Assembly: GCA_949361645.1 (NCBI GenBank)
Contig: OX442428.1
Coordinates: 7,476,964 to 7,540,963 of the forward strand
Reading direction: 5' to 3'
DNA length: 64,000 nt
Source of the DNA: Spongilla lacustris
Taxonomy: Eukaryota; Porifera; Demospongiae; Spongillida; Spongillidae
In this document: one piece after another, positions 43,522 through 55,400 of the stretch
Numbering within the stretch: position 1 is the first letter of the stretch
Layout of the letters: the number at the start of each line of letters is the position of its first letter
Position numbers and translations under genes: made by a program
The notes under the pieces: generated by a model
Told to the model about the DNA's origin: nothing
The model's input: the letters and a program-made list of their open reading frames with translations, nothing else
The model's database searches: none

Positions 43522-46368
43522 CACTGCAAAAACAAAAGCGCGACGTTCACTCGCCCCGTCGAGTGATCCTTCCGTCCAACCTATCACTCGTTAAAACGAG
43601 TGATCTCCACCTTACTATTTCCGCGGGTGATATGCACGCGTTAATACGAGTGTAAGTCACCTACAATCATCACACTCGTTCACGAGAGAGATCACGTGCT
43701 AATATAAGTGAGAGTCACTCGTTTTTTTTTTTTAGCAGTGTTGTGCTATCGTTTATACGAGTGTTATTCACAGTTAATCGTTACAAGCTATTGGCACGTG
43801 ATAAACAGTTCATAAATATTCATGATAAATACTTTCTTTGATAAATATTATCTCAAAAGACATCAGTTCAACGCTATAATCCAGGCTACGTCTGTTTTCA
43901 TTCTGGCATGGAGATAAGAGGAAATATTAATTTCAACAGTTACGCACTTACTGTTGCTCCGGGGGTACAAGGGAACAGGGCTGGGAGTACAAAGAGAACA
44001 CTAAACACAGCTATGCTTAAATTGGGCACTCACTCTGGTTTTTTCAACAAGGTTTGTCAGCATGCATACTGATACAACAGGAGTTCTGCTCCCATACATG
44101 TACTTACTTCCGGAAGTCATAGGTGGTGGATGGGAGGGGCCTCTGGGTGGCTATGTAAGTGCGCTTCTGCTGGAACCCCTGATCAACAAAAGGGAACTGC
44201 TGACATCACCAAGGGAACAAGGCAAACATGTACTCACAACTGTGTTACCCCCTTGCGCCACAACTGTGTTCCTCCCTTGTACCACAACTGTGTTACCCCC
44301 TTGCACCACAACTGTGTTACCCCCTTGCACCACAACTGTTACCCCCTTGCACCACAACTGTGTTACCCCCTTGCACCACAACTGTGTTACCCCCTTGCAC
44401 CACAACTGTGTTACCCCCTTGCACCACAACTGTGTAACCCCCTTGCACCACAACTGTGTTACCCCCTTGCACCACAACTGTGTTACCCCCTTGCACCACA
44501 ACTGTGTTACCCCCTTGCGCCACAACTGTGTTACCCCCTTGCACCACAACTGTGTTACCCCCTTGCACCAGAACTGTGTTACCCCCTTGCACCACAACTG
44601 TGTTACCCCCTTGCACAACAACTGTGTTACCCCCTTGCACCACAACTGTGTTACCCCCTTCACCACAACTGTGTTACCCCCTTGCACCAGAACTGTGTTA
44701 CACCCTTGCACAACAACTGTGTTACCCCCTTGCACCACAACTGTGTTACCCCCTTGCACCACAACTGTGTTACCCCCTTGCACCACAACTGTGTTACCCC
44801 CTTGCACCACAACTGTGTTACCCCCTTGCACCACAACTGTGTTACCCCCTTGCACCACAACTGTGTTACCCCCTTGCACCACAACTGTGTTACCCCCTTG
44901 CACCACAACTGTGTTACCCCCTTGCACCACAACTGTGTTACCCCCTTGCACCAGAACTGTGTTACCCCCTTGCACCACAACTGTGTTACCCCCTTGCACA
45001 ACAACTGTGTTACCCCCTTGCACCACAACTGTGTTACCCCCTTCACCACAACTGTGTTACCCCCTTGCACCAGAACTGTGTTACACCCTTGCACAACAAC
45101 TGTGTTACCCCCTTGCACCACAACTGTGTTACCCCCTTGCACCACAACTGTGTTACCCCCTTGCACCACAACTGTGTTACCCCCTTGCACCACAACTGTG
45201 TTACCCCCTTGCACCACAACTGTGTTACCCCCTTGCACCACAACTGTGTTACCCCCTTGCACCACAACTGTGTTACCCCCTTGCACCACAACTGTGTTAC
45301 CCCCTTGCGCCACAACTGTGTTACCCCCTTGCACCACAACTGTGTTACCCCCTTGCACCAGAACTGTGTTACCCCCTTGCACCACAACTGTGTTACCCCC
45401 TTGCACCACAACTGTGTTACCCCCTTGCGCCACAACTGTGTTACCCCCTTGTAACATAAATGTGCCTTCCGCATTGCGCAAGCGCTACTATCGGGCACAA
45501 TAATGTGCCCTTCGCAGGTGAAGGGTTAACCCCTTGTGCCACAACCAAGTTCTCCCCTTACACCAGAACCATGTTAGCCCCTTGTGCCACAACCATGTTC
45601 TCCCCTTGCACCACACCCATGCTCACACCAACACCACTCCCATCTTCCCTCCCCACACCACATCCATACTCAGGTACCTTCCTTATTTCACTATCATTTT
45701 ACGCTTTACATTACAATGGTAGATAAATTATAACCGTACGATTTGGAACACTTGATACTGTAACGTATATAACTTACTGCTTTCTCTTCGTTTCCATTTG
45801 ATGCGCATCTTTCCAAACAGCTGGTATGTTATGGCTGATGTGGTTAACCGCAAATAGCAAACGTCTAACGCATATAGGAACACAAAACAAGTCACAGCAA
45901 GCGACCGTGACAATATAGTCGTCCGGATTACCTTAGCAGAGCTGCCAATTCTCGACCATTTGTCGAGCGGAATGAGTTCAAACACCACAATCGGGATAGT
46001 AGAACCCCTTTCTGACTCACACGGAGATTAGCTCAATTGTACGCGCCGTTTTGAAGAAAAGGCCCAAGGCGCAAATGATACGCTCCAATAATAAAATTCA
46101 ATATACAGCTCTGGCGTATAATAGTGCATCGTGAATATATATATATTTACGGTATAATTATGAATACAGAATGAACTAACCGATTTGAATTTTACCTGCA
46201 TACGTGTATATATACATTTACGGTACGAGTGCAAACCACTTCAATTACCCTCACTCGCAATTTGTTCGAGCGCTACATCTTAAATTAAGTGCTTTTCACT
46301 CGTTTTGGTTTTCACTCGCAGGGTGTCGAGTGATAAAGAGTGAACGTCGCTCTTTTGTTTTTGCAGTG
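43522..46368. mobile_element. Non-autonomous TA-target element carrying a minisatellite
   Basis: Ends are CACTGCAAAAACAAAAG and its inverted copy, with TA duplicated (43520-43521, 46369-46370). Both ends have many ACGAGTG/CACTCGT motifs (43545-43765 and 46225-46350), probable transposase sites. No transposase is seen. It sits inside the transposase gene of the surrounding hAT-like element. A 24-bp minisatellite fills 44236-45450. Confidence 0.88.
44236..45450. repeat. 24-bp minisatellite, about 50 copies
   Basis: The unit is CTGTGTTACCCCC plus TTGCACCACAA (24 nt), with few variants (CGCC, CAGA, AACA, and a 23-nt unit lacking TG). Degenerate units continue to about 45640. Because 24 is a multiple of three, all frames stay open on both strands. 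Confidence 0.95.
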
Positions 46369-48889
46369 TAGTTATCTTTACACCTGCCAGCTCTCTTAAA
46401 ATCCCTTCAATAACTGGACTTATATTATATATTGGCACATGGTACTCTAAACAGCAATAGACAGCTTTACGACAAGCAATATTATATGTTTTATCATCGC
46501 TTTTAGCATTAATGCATTTTAAAGATTCTTCCTCACGAACCCACTCCTCCAAATTGCATTGAAGCATATCATTTTCAATTTTCATTAGGCGAATTTTTTC
46601 TTTTAATTCCTTATTTTCCTTCTTCCATTTCTGCTCATGTATCTTATAGGAGATTTTTGATTTGTAGTACTTATATCTTAATGCAACAAGTGATCGTTTT
46701 AGCTGTCTTGATTCGCTTCCTTGACCTTGTTTTAATGAGAGGTTTTCCAGTTTCAACTTGTTAATCTTTGAATTGTTTGTATTAATTGTTCTTTTAGCAC
46801 TTAGCAATTTAGAACGTAGTGTATCTTCAATGTTGGACTTCCTTCTTAATGCTTTTTGAAGATACTTGTTTTTCATTTTGACACTTGGAAACAATCGAAG
46901 CTTTACTTTGAGAACATTATTTGATGCAATCAACTTCCTTAAAGAAGTTTTTATTTCCCCACATTTAGTGCAGCCAGATGTAGAATTCAATGTTATTGAA
47001 CCAGAACTGCCACTTTGGCTAGTGTGCATGACAACACTAGCTGATGCGTGTGGATTTTGCTTCTTTGTCACTGATTCATTTAAAGGTAAATCAAATTTCA
47101 GCTTCAGAAAACAAACAACATCTTCCCAGGCTCTATCAAGATGCTTCTTCATGTCATTGATAGTTTGAAGCACACGCTTAATGGAGGCGCACAATGCATT
47201 AATGTTCACATCTTGTCTTGGTGCTAGTTTTGCCACTATCCTCGCTATTTCTACGGGTTTGGCATTTTTTAGGTTGGAGTTGATGTACAACACCAAGCCA
47301 TTTGTTACATCCGGAGCAAGAAGGGATCCATCCTCACTCACATCCGTTTTATAACCATTAATGAGCATTCTGAGATCAGCAACTGTCTTCATTCTAAATA
47401 GCGAAAAGCAATGATTGCGTGCATACATGTACGTGTGTGATATGAAGTAATTAAACATGAATACTTGGCTTGAAAAGAACAGTGCGTGGGCATCATCGTA
47501 TTGCAATGTTATAGCAATAGAAATATAGTGATTAGTTCACTCTTGAACGAAATTTTATTTACAACGTAGTTAATTGAAGATTGGGGTGTGCACTAAATAG
47601 GGTAGTCAGAAAGAACGTTATTGAACCGAATTTGAATGAGCTCATGCATTTTAGACAGAGAATCCAGGTTATCCAACTTAGTTCAAACACAAAGATACAT
47701 TAGTACAAGGATTTGTGCTCTTTTTTTCATGCATGCCAACATAAAACGCCTGGGTAGTTAAAGCACCCTTTGGGCATCGTGCAAATGGCCTCATACTTTG
47801 TAGCATAATGATTCAGTGCCTAACTTAAATAAAAAAACATACCATGTGATAGTTGGTTAACAATCGGAGTCAAGATTCGTTCCCAAAAAAATGCTACGAA
47901 TTCAATGTGTCAAATAAAAAAAGAACAAGAACCAGCTCGAAATTAGACGATAGTGTCTCATTCTACAACTAATCGGGTCACTAAATCTAGCCATGCAGTC
48001 GGACTAACCTCGCAGGTGATTGAGCAACTTTCTTCTCTTCGCGATACACTTTTTCAATGTTACGAAATACGGGTCCAATTTTCGACGTAGTTTTAGATCA
48101 TCGATTTTCGGACCCAATTACGCGATTTGTCACAGTACCTACCTTAATAGTATTATATACCTACTTGATTTAGCTCTAGTGACCTGTTTCCTTTGATCGC
48201 TTACACCATTCCATCGCGTAGCAGCAATACTAATTAAATACTGCACGCTTGGAGGGCATTGACTTTAGACCCCCCCCCCCCCACACACACTCACACACAC
48301 TTTGGGTCAAATGCTAACTCGCTAATCAGTTCACTCGCGTTCACTAAACGCTTCGTTTTTCAACTCGTCAATCATGTAATTAATTATTCATACGTTAATT
48401 TATTCATAACTGGTCGGGCCGAGGGGGGGGGGGGGGGGGGTCTTTAGACCCCTTAGACCCCCCCCCTGGATCCGCCACTGGATCCTATACATCTTCCTAT
48501 TCCCAATAGGTAACGGGAGATTGCAGGGGCGGATCTAGGATTTCGGAGCGAGGGGGGGAAAGTGATAGCGGCAAGGGACACGCCTCCCCCCAGCAAGGGG
48601 GTATGGGGGAGCGCTGTAAGCTCCCCCATCGGGGTCTGGGGCGGAGCCCTAGCCGCTTTGCAACTTTCGCACTTTTTAAGTCACAAAACCGGGCATAGCA
48701 TAATTGCGTAGTAACACGACAAGAATTATAACCGGTCCTATCTACATATGCATATGCATGCATGCATATAATTACTATACTGCCATATAAACGCCGTACT
48801 ATATCAAATCGCACTCGCGCGCATGCGTGGATTGCAAAAATGAAAAATGCCTCATGTCATAGTTACATGCAGTAGTTTAAATGCTTTAC

Positions 48890-49330
48890 TCATGAATCGT
48901 ACAAAGGTCTGAATAGGCGTCTTGGATTTGCTCTAACAAAACGTTCAACAATCATTTCAGGATCTCTAGTTACATTGTAATTTGTATGCATTAATGCGAG
49001 TGATGCTAGGCGTTCTCCCATTCTATTTCTCAACGGCGTTCCGCTTCTGAACTTGTAACTGGAAATATGCACCCAATACTTAAAAGAACTTGAATGTTTG
49101 CGAAAATGTCGGGGTCTACTAACTAAGGTTTCGTGTGGACTAGATGTTTCCATTTTTCATCTCCAATAAAGAACCCAGTGATCCAGTTCTGAGGGCAGTG
49201 AGGAGTAGGATGGAAGGTCATTTTCGTAAAATGCAAACAGTTTATAATCCAGTGCACATTTGATAGCTATCTGGGGCAGCATATATTGGATATTCTGTCC
49301 CCTTCCTTCTCCTTGCACACCATTTCGTGC
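48890..49330 (-). pseudogene. hAT transposase C-terminus (TTF/ZMYM type), broken
   Basis: Minus-strand pieces read LPSYSSLPSELDHWVLYW, then (other frame) IFPVTSSEAERR, then NRMGERLASLALMHTNYNV and FVRANPRRLFRPLYDS. These follow the order of the C-terminal blocks in hAT proteins with TTF-type zinc fingers: L-P-S..E-x-x-x-W..W, then P-V-T-x-x-E-x-E-R, then R-L-x-x-L-A-L. Stops and frame changes separate them. Upstream catalytic blocks were not found. Confidence 0.7.
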
Positions 49331-49961
49331 ATCTATAAGGTCGATCGTGCATGCATATACGCATTTTGCATGGAATTTAAAAAAAAACATAACATGCACG
49401 TACGTGAAGCTGATAAATGCTGAGCTTTTGAGTTTTGAATTCAAATCCCTCACTATAGCTATAGGAATATCACGAGAGTTCGACAACTATTAAATAATGC
49501 AATGACAATAATTCGATGTGGGCTACACGTTATACTAACTTACCTAGTCTGCTAGTGTATACACCTTGGAAATCGACTTTCGAAACTCTGTTAGTATACT
49601 GTAAGTATGCAGATTCATGCTTCATCACTGCATGTAATACAAAATTTTACACTCACCGTTAAAACAGAGAAATTGCTAAGATGACTGACAAGTGATCCGA
49701 CAACAGCAAAGCAAACTGAACTGAGACGTATATAAAATAATGCCTTTACACAGGTAGTGCTTTTGAGAAAGGGTCTTTGTCTGGCGCAATAATATGACGT
49801 CGATAACAAAAGGGACAATAGCGCCTTTATCAAAGGATATAGAACCGGCTAGCGCCTAACGGTACGGATGCCACGATCCATTGCATAAGTAATCAACACA
49901 TACGCGAATTGATTATGTAATAGAGTCTACGATGTAGTGAATGAATTTTATTATGGACGGT

Positions 49962-50007
49962 CCAGCAGAGGGGGGGGGGGGGGGGGGGGGGGGGGGAATT
50001 CCCTAGT

Positions 50008-50040
<33 letters not shown>

Positions 50041-50090
50041 ACCCCGTTGAAGTTAGCCGCACATTCCTCAGCCGCACATTCCAAGTTATT
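49962..50090. repeat. Internal inverted copy of the element's right end, with G27 and C32 runs
   Basis: ACCCCGTTGAAGTTAGCCGC and the following GCACATTCCTCAGCC are the exact inverted counterpart of 58684-58722. A G27 run (49970-49996) and a C32 run (50009-50040) flank a GAATTCCCTAG core. Confidence 0.8.
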
Positions 50091-50558
50091 ATCCTGCGAT
50101 CGTGGCCGTACGGCTAATCATAATCATACGTTGAAGTTTGCATTGGGATTATAACAATTGTGAATACAGTTATGGAGTTACTGCAAGAGCGCTCTAGCGT
50201 CAATTTAATTCATTTATAAATATATGCAACAGTACAATACAATGTGAACATTATTGTGGCAGGGTATGAGTGAGAACATGAGAAATTGCTGCTGTTCGGC
50301 TTAATATGTTAAACTTGGTCGTAATAAGAGTTGTGACAATCTGGAATGGGAATTGGATAACAGAAAGAGTATATGTTATTAGCACTAAAGAGATTAGCTC
50401 ACTTCAGGTCAAACTATGCGTCGGTTCGTTCATGACAATGCAACTGATCATGATGCAGTTGCACTAACATCACTTTCCACTTCAATTATATATACAGTTA
50501 TTTCTGACACTATTACATATTCATATTACACAGATAAATAAATCAATGTTGCACATAC

Positions 50559-51190
50559 CATATGTCAAAGCATTTCTGCAATGGCCAGTCACTTCTGTTC
50601 CATTTTTCTATAGTTTGTGCTTGTGCCTCAGAAAAGAATTCAGATCTGGTTTGTCCGACCAGTATGTTTCTGATCCTTGCCTATTAAAACCCCAAATTTT
50701 TGGTTGAAATGGTTTGAATGTATGTATGGATGAACATTTACCTCCATGTCCTTCACAACATTCCTTCTACTGAATGGACACTGCTCTTCACTATATAGTG
50801 CCAAACATTTGAAGGGTTGAAGAGATAAAGCACACCATGATTGTGCATAACACATTAGACCTTGAATGTAATAAATATAGCTTTTCTACACTGGAGTTAC
50901 ACAATTCTTCATTCTGGGATGTAGCCGTTGATGATTCAGTACAATAGTGATATACATGTATAGTAAACAAGGTTTATAAATTTTACCTTCATCATAAACA
51001 GCTACACATTTTGCAGTACATGTGGGACATTTGTATGTACTGATGCATAATGATTCCACTTATGTTACTCCAACACAGCTACCATGGAACCACTCACCAC
51101 AATAGTCACATCCAATCATAAACCTAGCAAACAGCTCAGATGACATCAATGTTTTAATAATCAATACCTATCAGAACTGTATGGCTGCTT
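50559..51190 (-). pseudogene. PHD-finger gene remnant inside the hAT-like element
   Basis: The minus strand at about 51130-50987 reads [19 protein letters not shown], then an in-frame TAA (plus TTA at 51060-51062), then YKCPTCTAK. This is the second half of a PHD finger, the methyl-lysine reader module of chromatin proteins. Two smaller exon-like pieces follow with splice-like borders: 50742-50790 (CPFSRRNVVKDME) and 50559-50680 (ILVGQTRSEFFSEAQ, then EKWNRSDWPLQKC). Their phases do not all agree. Upstream, 51200-51480 encodes acidic stretches in one frame (EIEASDVEWEKEDGGND) and AGKPVLAPD in another. This may be a captured host gene or a decayed part of the element's own protein. Confidence 0.5.
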
Positions 51191-51837
51191 GCATGTGCAA
51201 TGCAAGTAGAGACGTTCATTCACCCCATGTTCCTCAATTTCATCCTTCAGATCATTACCTCCATCTTCCTTTTCCCATTCTACATCACTGGCCTCTATTT
51301 CCACACCATCATCACTGGCCCCTTCATTGCACCATCACTGGCCCCTTCATCAACACCATCACTGACCCCATTCATTCACAGTCTCTACATCATTAGCTTC
51401 TTTGTCCTTACTCTCTCCATCCATATGAGTACTGGTCTCTTCTTGTGTACATTATCAGCAACCTTTCAATCTGGAGCCAGAACTGGTTTACCAGCTCGGC
51501 CTCTAGTGCAAGTCTATTTTATGACATATAATACACATATTAAAATCTAATAACATGATCTGTAGTACTGAATGTAATTGTAGTTACTTTATACCAGTAT
51601 ATATGCAGCAACTGCTAGCACAAACTTTAAAGATGGATTAAATTTCTCAGACAATGCTTGCGCAGCTATAAGTACAAGTAACCACTTGGCCCAATACATG
51701 ATGCATCATTGGGAATGTATCACAGATGAACTTTATAAGTTCACTAGGCTCAAAGTAATGCTTTCGTCTTAATTATAGGGAGCTATTATAAGCACATTCT
51801 ATAATACAAGAAGACATAAAGTGGGGCTAGGCTGTAG

Positions 51838-51900
51838 ACATATATATAAATAATATATATATAATTATAATTATAATAATTAAAATTATACATATATATG
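51838..51900. repeat. AT-rich simple sequence
   Basis: This is an uninterrupted A/T stretch of TATATA and ATAATT motifs. No function is assigned. Confidence 0.8.
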
Positions 51901-52429
51901 CACTACAAGAACAAAGATCATTTATATCCTGGGATATTGCATGTACATGTCAGGAAAATGTACACAGACCATAGCTAGTGGATGTGAAGACCACTCCTCA
52001 AGCCTACAGCCTAGATCAACAATAGACACAGTTAATTGTACATCTATCCTAATACGGTCACAACTCAACCGTTCAAGCCAAATTTAAGTATGTATGCAGA
52101 CATCCGTGTACAATCACTGTCACCAACACAACCACATGTATTTGTAACGGCTTAACCCTGCTTCAACTGGTATTTAATAAAAAAAAATTTCACATTACAA
52201 AACTGGCAAAACAAGTAAATATAATTCAGACCACAGAGTCAAACATGAGCTTGATATACAGCAGGTACATCACAGGAGGTCCCAGGATGGATCTAGAGAA
52301 CATCAAAAATATTATTAAAATTTAAAACATCCAAACATAACTTATGCATACCTATATGCACATCTACAAGATCCATTGTATTTACAAAAACCATCTTTAT
52401 AGGTCAGCTTGCTTCACACCCCCAGCTGG

Positions 52430-55400
52430 CCCAGTGTTATGGATCCGCGCGTGGTGTTGGGTTCCCAGTTGGCACATGCACACTCCTACCCTTTGGGTAC
52501 ATGAAAATACTCACAGATAGACTGGATGTGCTCATTAACTCATAAGGATGGCATCCATCTCCAAGCTCTTGAATACTTATTAACCGTGGTCACACCCCCA
52601 ACAGGTTCAGTGTTCAGGATCCGCGCGTGGTGTTGGGTTCCCAGTTGGCACATGTACACTCCTACCTTGTGGGTACATAAAACTACTCACAGATAGACTG
52701 GATGTGCTTTGTAACTCACAAGAATGGCATCCATCTCCAAGCTCTAAAAATATGTATTACATGCAGCTGTGGTCACACCCCCAGCCGGACTAGTGTTCAG
52801 GATCCACGCGTGGTGTTGGGTTCCCAGTTGGCACATGTACACTCCTACCCTGTGGGTACATGAAACTACTCACTGGTTGACTGGATGTGCTTTGTAACTC
52901 ACAAGGATGGCATCCATCTCCAAGCTGTTGAATACTTATTAGCCATGGACACACCCCCAGCTGGTCCAGGATCCGCGCGTGGTGTTGGGTTCCCAGTTGG
53001 CACATGTACACTCCTACCCTGTGGGTACATGAAACTGCTCACAGGTTGACTGGATGTGCATTGTAACTCACAAGGATGGCATCCATCTCCAAGCTCTAGA
53101 ATACTTATTAGCCATGGACACACCCCCAGCTGGTCCAGGATCCACGCGTGGTGTTGGGTTCCCAGTTGGCACATGTACACTCCTACCCTGTGGGTACATG
53201 AAACTACTCATAGATAGACTGGATGTGCTTTGTAACTCACAAGAATGGCATCCATCTCCAAGATCTTAAAATTATCTATTACGTGCAACTTTGTCACATC
53301 CCCAGCCGGTCCAGTGTTCAGGATCCGCGCGTGGTGTTGGGTTCCCAGTTGGCACATGCACACTCCTACCCTGTGGGTACATGAAACTACTCACAGATAG
53401 ACTGGATGTGCTTATTAACTCACAAGGATGGCATCCATCTCCAAGCTCTTGAATACTTATTAACCGTGGTCACACCCCCAACAGGTTCAGTGTTCAGGAT
53501 ACGCGCGTGGTGTTGGGTTCCCAGTTGGCACATGTACACTCCTACCCTGTGGGTACATGAAACTACTCACAGGTTGACTGGATGTGCTTTGTAACTCACA
53601 AGGATGGCATCCATCTCCAAGCTCTTGAATACTTATTAGCCATGGATACACCCCCAGCTGGTCCAGGATCCGCGCGTGGTGTTGGGTTCCCAGTTGGCAC
53701 ATGTACACTCCTACCCTGTGGGTACATGAAACTACTCACAGGTTGACTGGATGTGCTTTGTAACTCACAAGGATGGCATCCATCTCCAAGCTCTTGAATA
53801 CTTATTAACCGTGGTCACACCCCCAATAGGTTCAGTGTTCAGGATCAGTGCGTGGTGTTGGGTTCCCAGTTGGCACATGTACACTCCTACCCTGTGGGTA
53901 CATGAAACTACTCACAGGTTGACTGGATGTGCTTTGTAACTCACACGAATGGCATCCATCTCCAAGATCTTAAAATTATCTATTACGTGCAGCTTTGTCA
54001 GATCCCCAGCAGGTCCAGTGTTCAGGATCCACGCGTGGTGTTGGGTTCCTAGTTGGCACATGTACACTCCTACCCTGTGGGTACATGAAACTACTCCCAG
54101 GTTGACTGGATGTGCTTTGTAACTCACAAGGATGGCATCCATCTCCAAGCTCTTGAAAACCGTGGTCACACCCCCAACAGGTTCAGTGTTCAGGATCCGC
54201 ACGTGGTGTTGGGTTCCCAGTTGGCACATGTACACTCCTACCCTGTGGGTACATGAAACTACTCACAGGTTGACTGGATGTGCTTTGTAACTCACAAGGA
54301 TGGCATCCATCTCCAAGCTCTTGAATACTTATTAACCGTGGTCACACCCCCAGCAGGTCCAGTGTTCAGGATCAGTGCGTGGTGTTGGGTTCCCAGTTGG
54401 CACATGTACACTCCTACCCTGTGGGTACATGAAACGACTCATAGATAGACTGGACGTGCTTTGTAACTCACAAGGATGGCATCCATCTCCAAGCTCTTGA
54501 ATACTTATTAACCGTGGTCACACCCCCAACAGGTTCAGTGTTCAGGATCCACGCGTGGTGTTGGGTTCCCAGTTGGCACATGCACACTCCTACCCTGTGG
54601 GTACATGAAACTACTAACAGGTTGACTGGATGTGCTTTGTAACTCACAAGAATGGCATCCATCTCCAAGCTCTTAAAATTATCTATTACGTGCAGCTTTG
54701 TCAGATCCCCAGCAGGTCCAGTGTTCAGGATCCATGCGTGGTGTTGGGTTCCCAGTTGGCACATATACACTCCTACCCTGTGGGTACATGAAACTACTCA
54801 CAGATAGACTGGATGTGCTTTGTAACTCACAAGAATGGCATCCATCTCCAAGATCTTAAAATTATCTATTACGTGCAACTTTGTCACATCCCCAGCCGGT
54901 CCAGTGTTCAGGATCCACGCGTGGTGTTGGGTTCCCAGTTGGCACATGTACACTCCTACCCTGTGGGTACATGAAATTACTCACAGGTTGACTGGATGTG
55001 CTTTGTAACTCACAAGGATGGCATCCATCTCCAAGCTCTTGAATACTTATTAACCGTGGTCACACCCCCAATAGGTTCAGTGTTCAGGATCAGTGCGTGG
55101 TGTTGGGTTCCCAGTTGGCACATGTACACTCCTACCCTGTGGGTACATGAAACTACTCACAGGTTGACTGGATGTGCTTTGTAACTCACACGAATGGCAT
55201 CCATCTCCAAGATCTTAAAATTATCTATTACGTGCAGATTTGTCAGATCCCCAGCAGGTCCAGTGTTCAGGATCCACGCGTGGTGTTGGGTTCCTAGTTG
55301 GCACATGTACACTCCTACCCTGTGGGTACATGAAACTACTCCCAGGTTGACTGGATGTGCTTTGTAACTCACAAGGATGGCATCCATCTCCAAGCTCTTG

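Larger units (their letters stand above)
41683..47506 (-). pseudogene. Divergent RNase H-like transposase, interrupted by insertion and one frameshift
   Basis: Three long open segments form one gene of about 1,000 residues: 47400-46369, 43521-42600 and 42606-41683. The N-terminus (MKTVADLRMLINGY) is followed by a C-T-K-C-G pair and a long basic coiled coil. Next is SPVIEGILRELAGVKI, where the TA element has inserted. Removing that element plus one TA leaves the reading frame open into PNPSTVN and LGVLSDLQVGEI. Then come ITLSWDSTTVNGDHVNEIHI (probable first catalytic Asp), TLCDRVAVNHCV (possible second) and KCNIHPLD, plus an R-x-x-G-N-R-F-H motif. At about 42600 the frame shifts by one. The C-terminus is acidic and lacks a standard hAT dimerisation domain. 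An acceptor-like TATTTAG before the Met suggests an upstream exon. The transposase role is an inference from context and motif layout. Confidence 0.7.
40816..48480 (-). mobile_element. Autonomous-type hAT-like element, GATCC target duplication, with nested insertion
   Basis: Ends are CAGCGGCGGATCCAGG and CCTGGATCCGCCACTG, with GATCC at 40811-40815 and 48481-48485. Length is 7,665 bp, of which 2,847 bp is a nested TA element. A conserved subterminal hairpin (GGGAGCGCTGTAAGCTCCCC near 40925) is shared with the element at 48524. It encodes a divergent transposase on the minus strand. Regions 40990-41680 and 47510-48420 show no genes. Confidence 0.88.

Noticed and set aside
44062..45503. Very long open frames (up to 465 codons) on both strands
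   Set aside because: They are translations of the 24-bp minisatellite, whose unit length is a multiple of three; every frame is open and the peptide is pure repeat.
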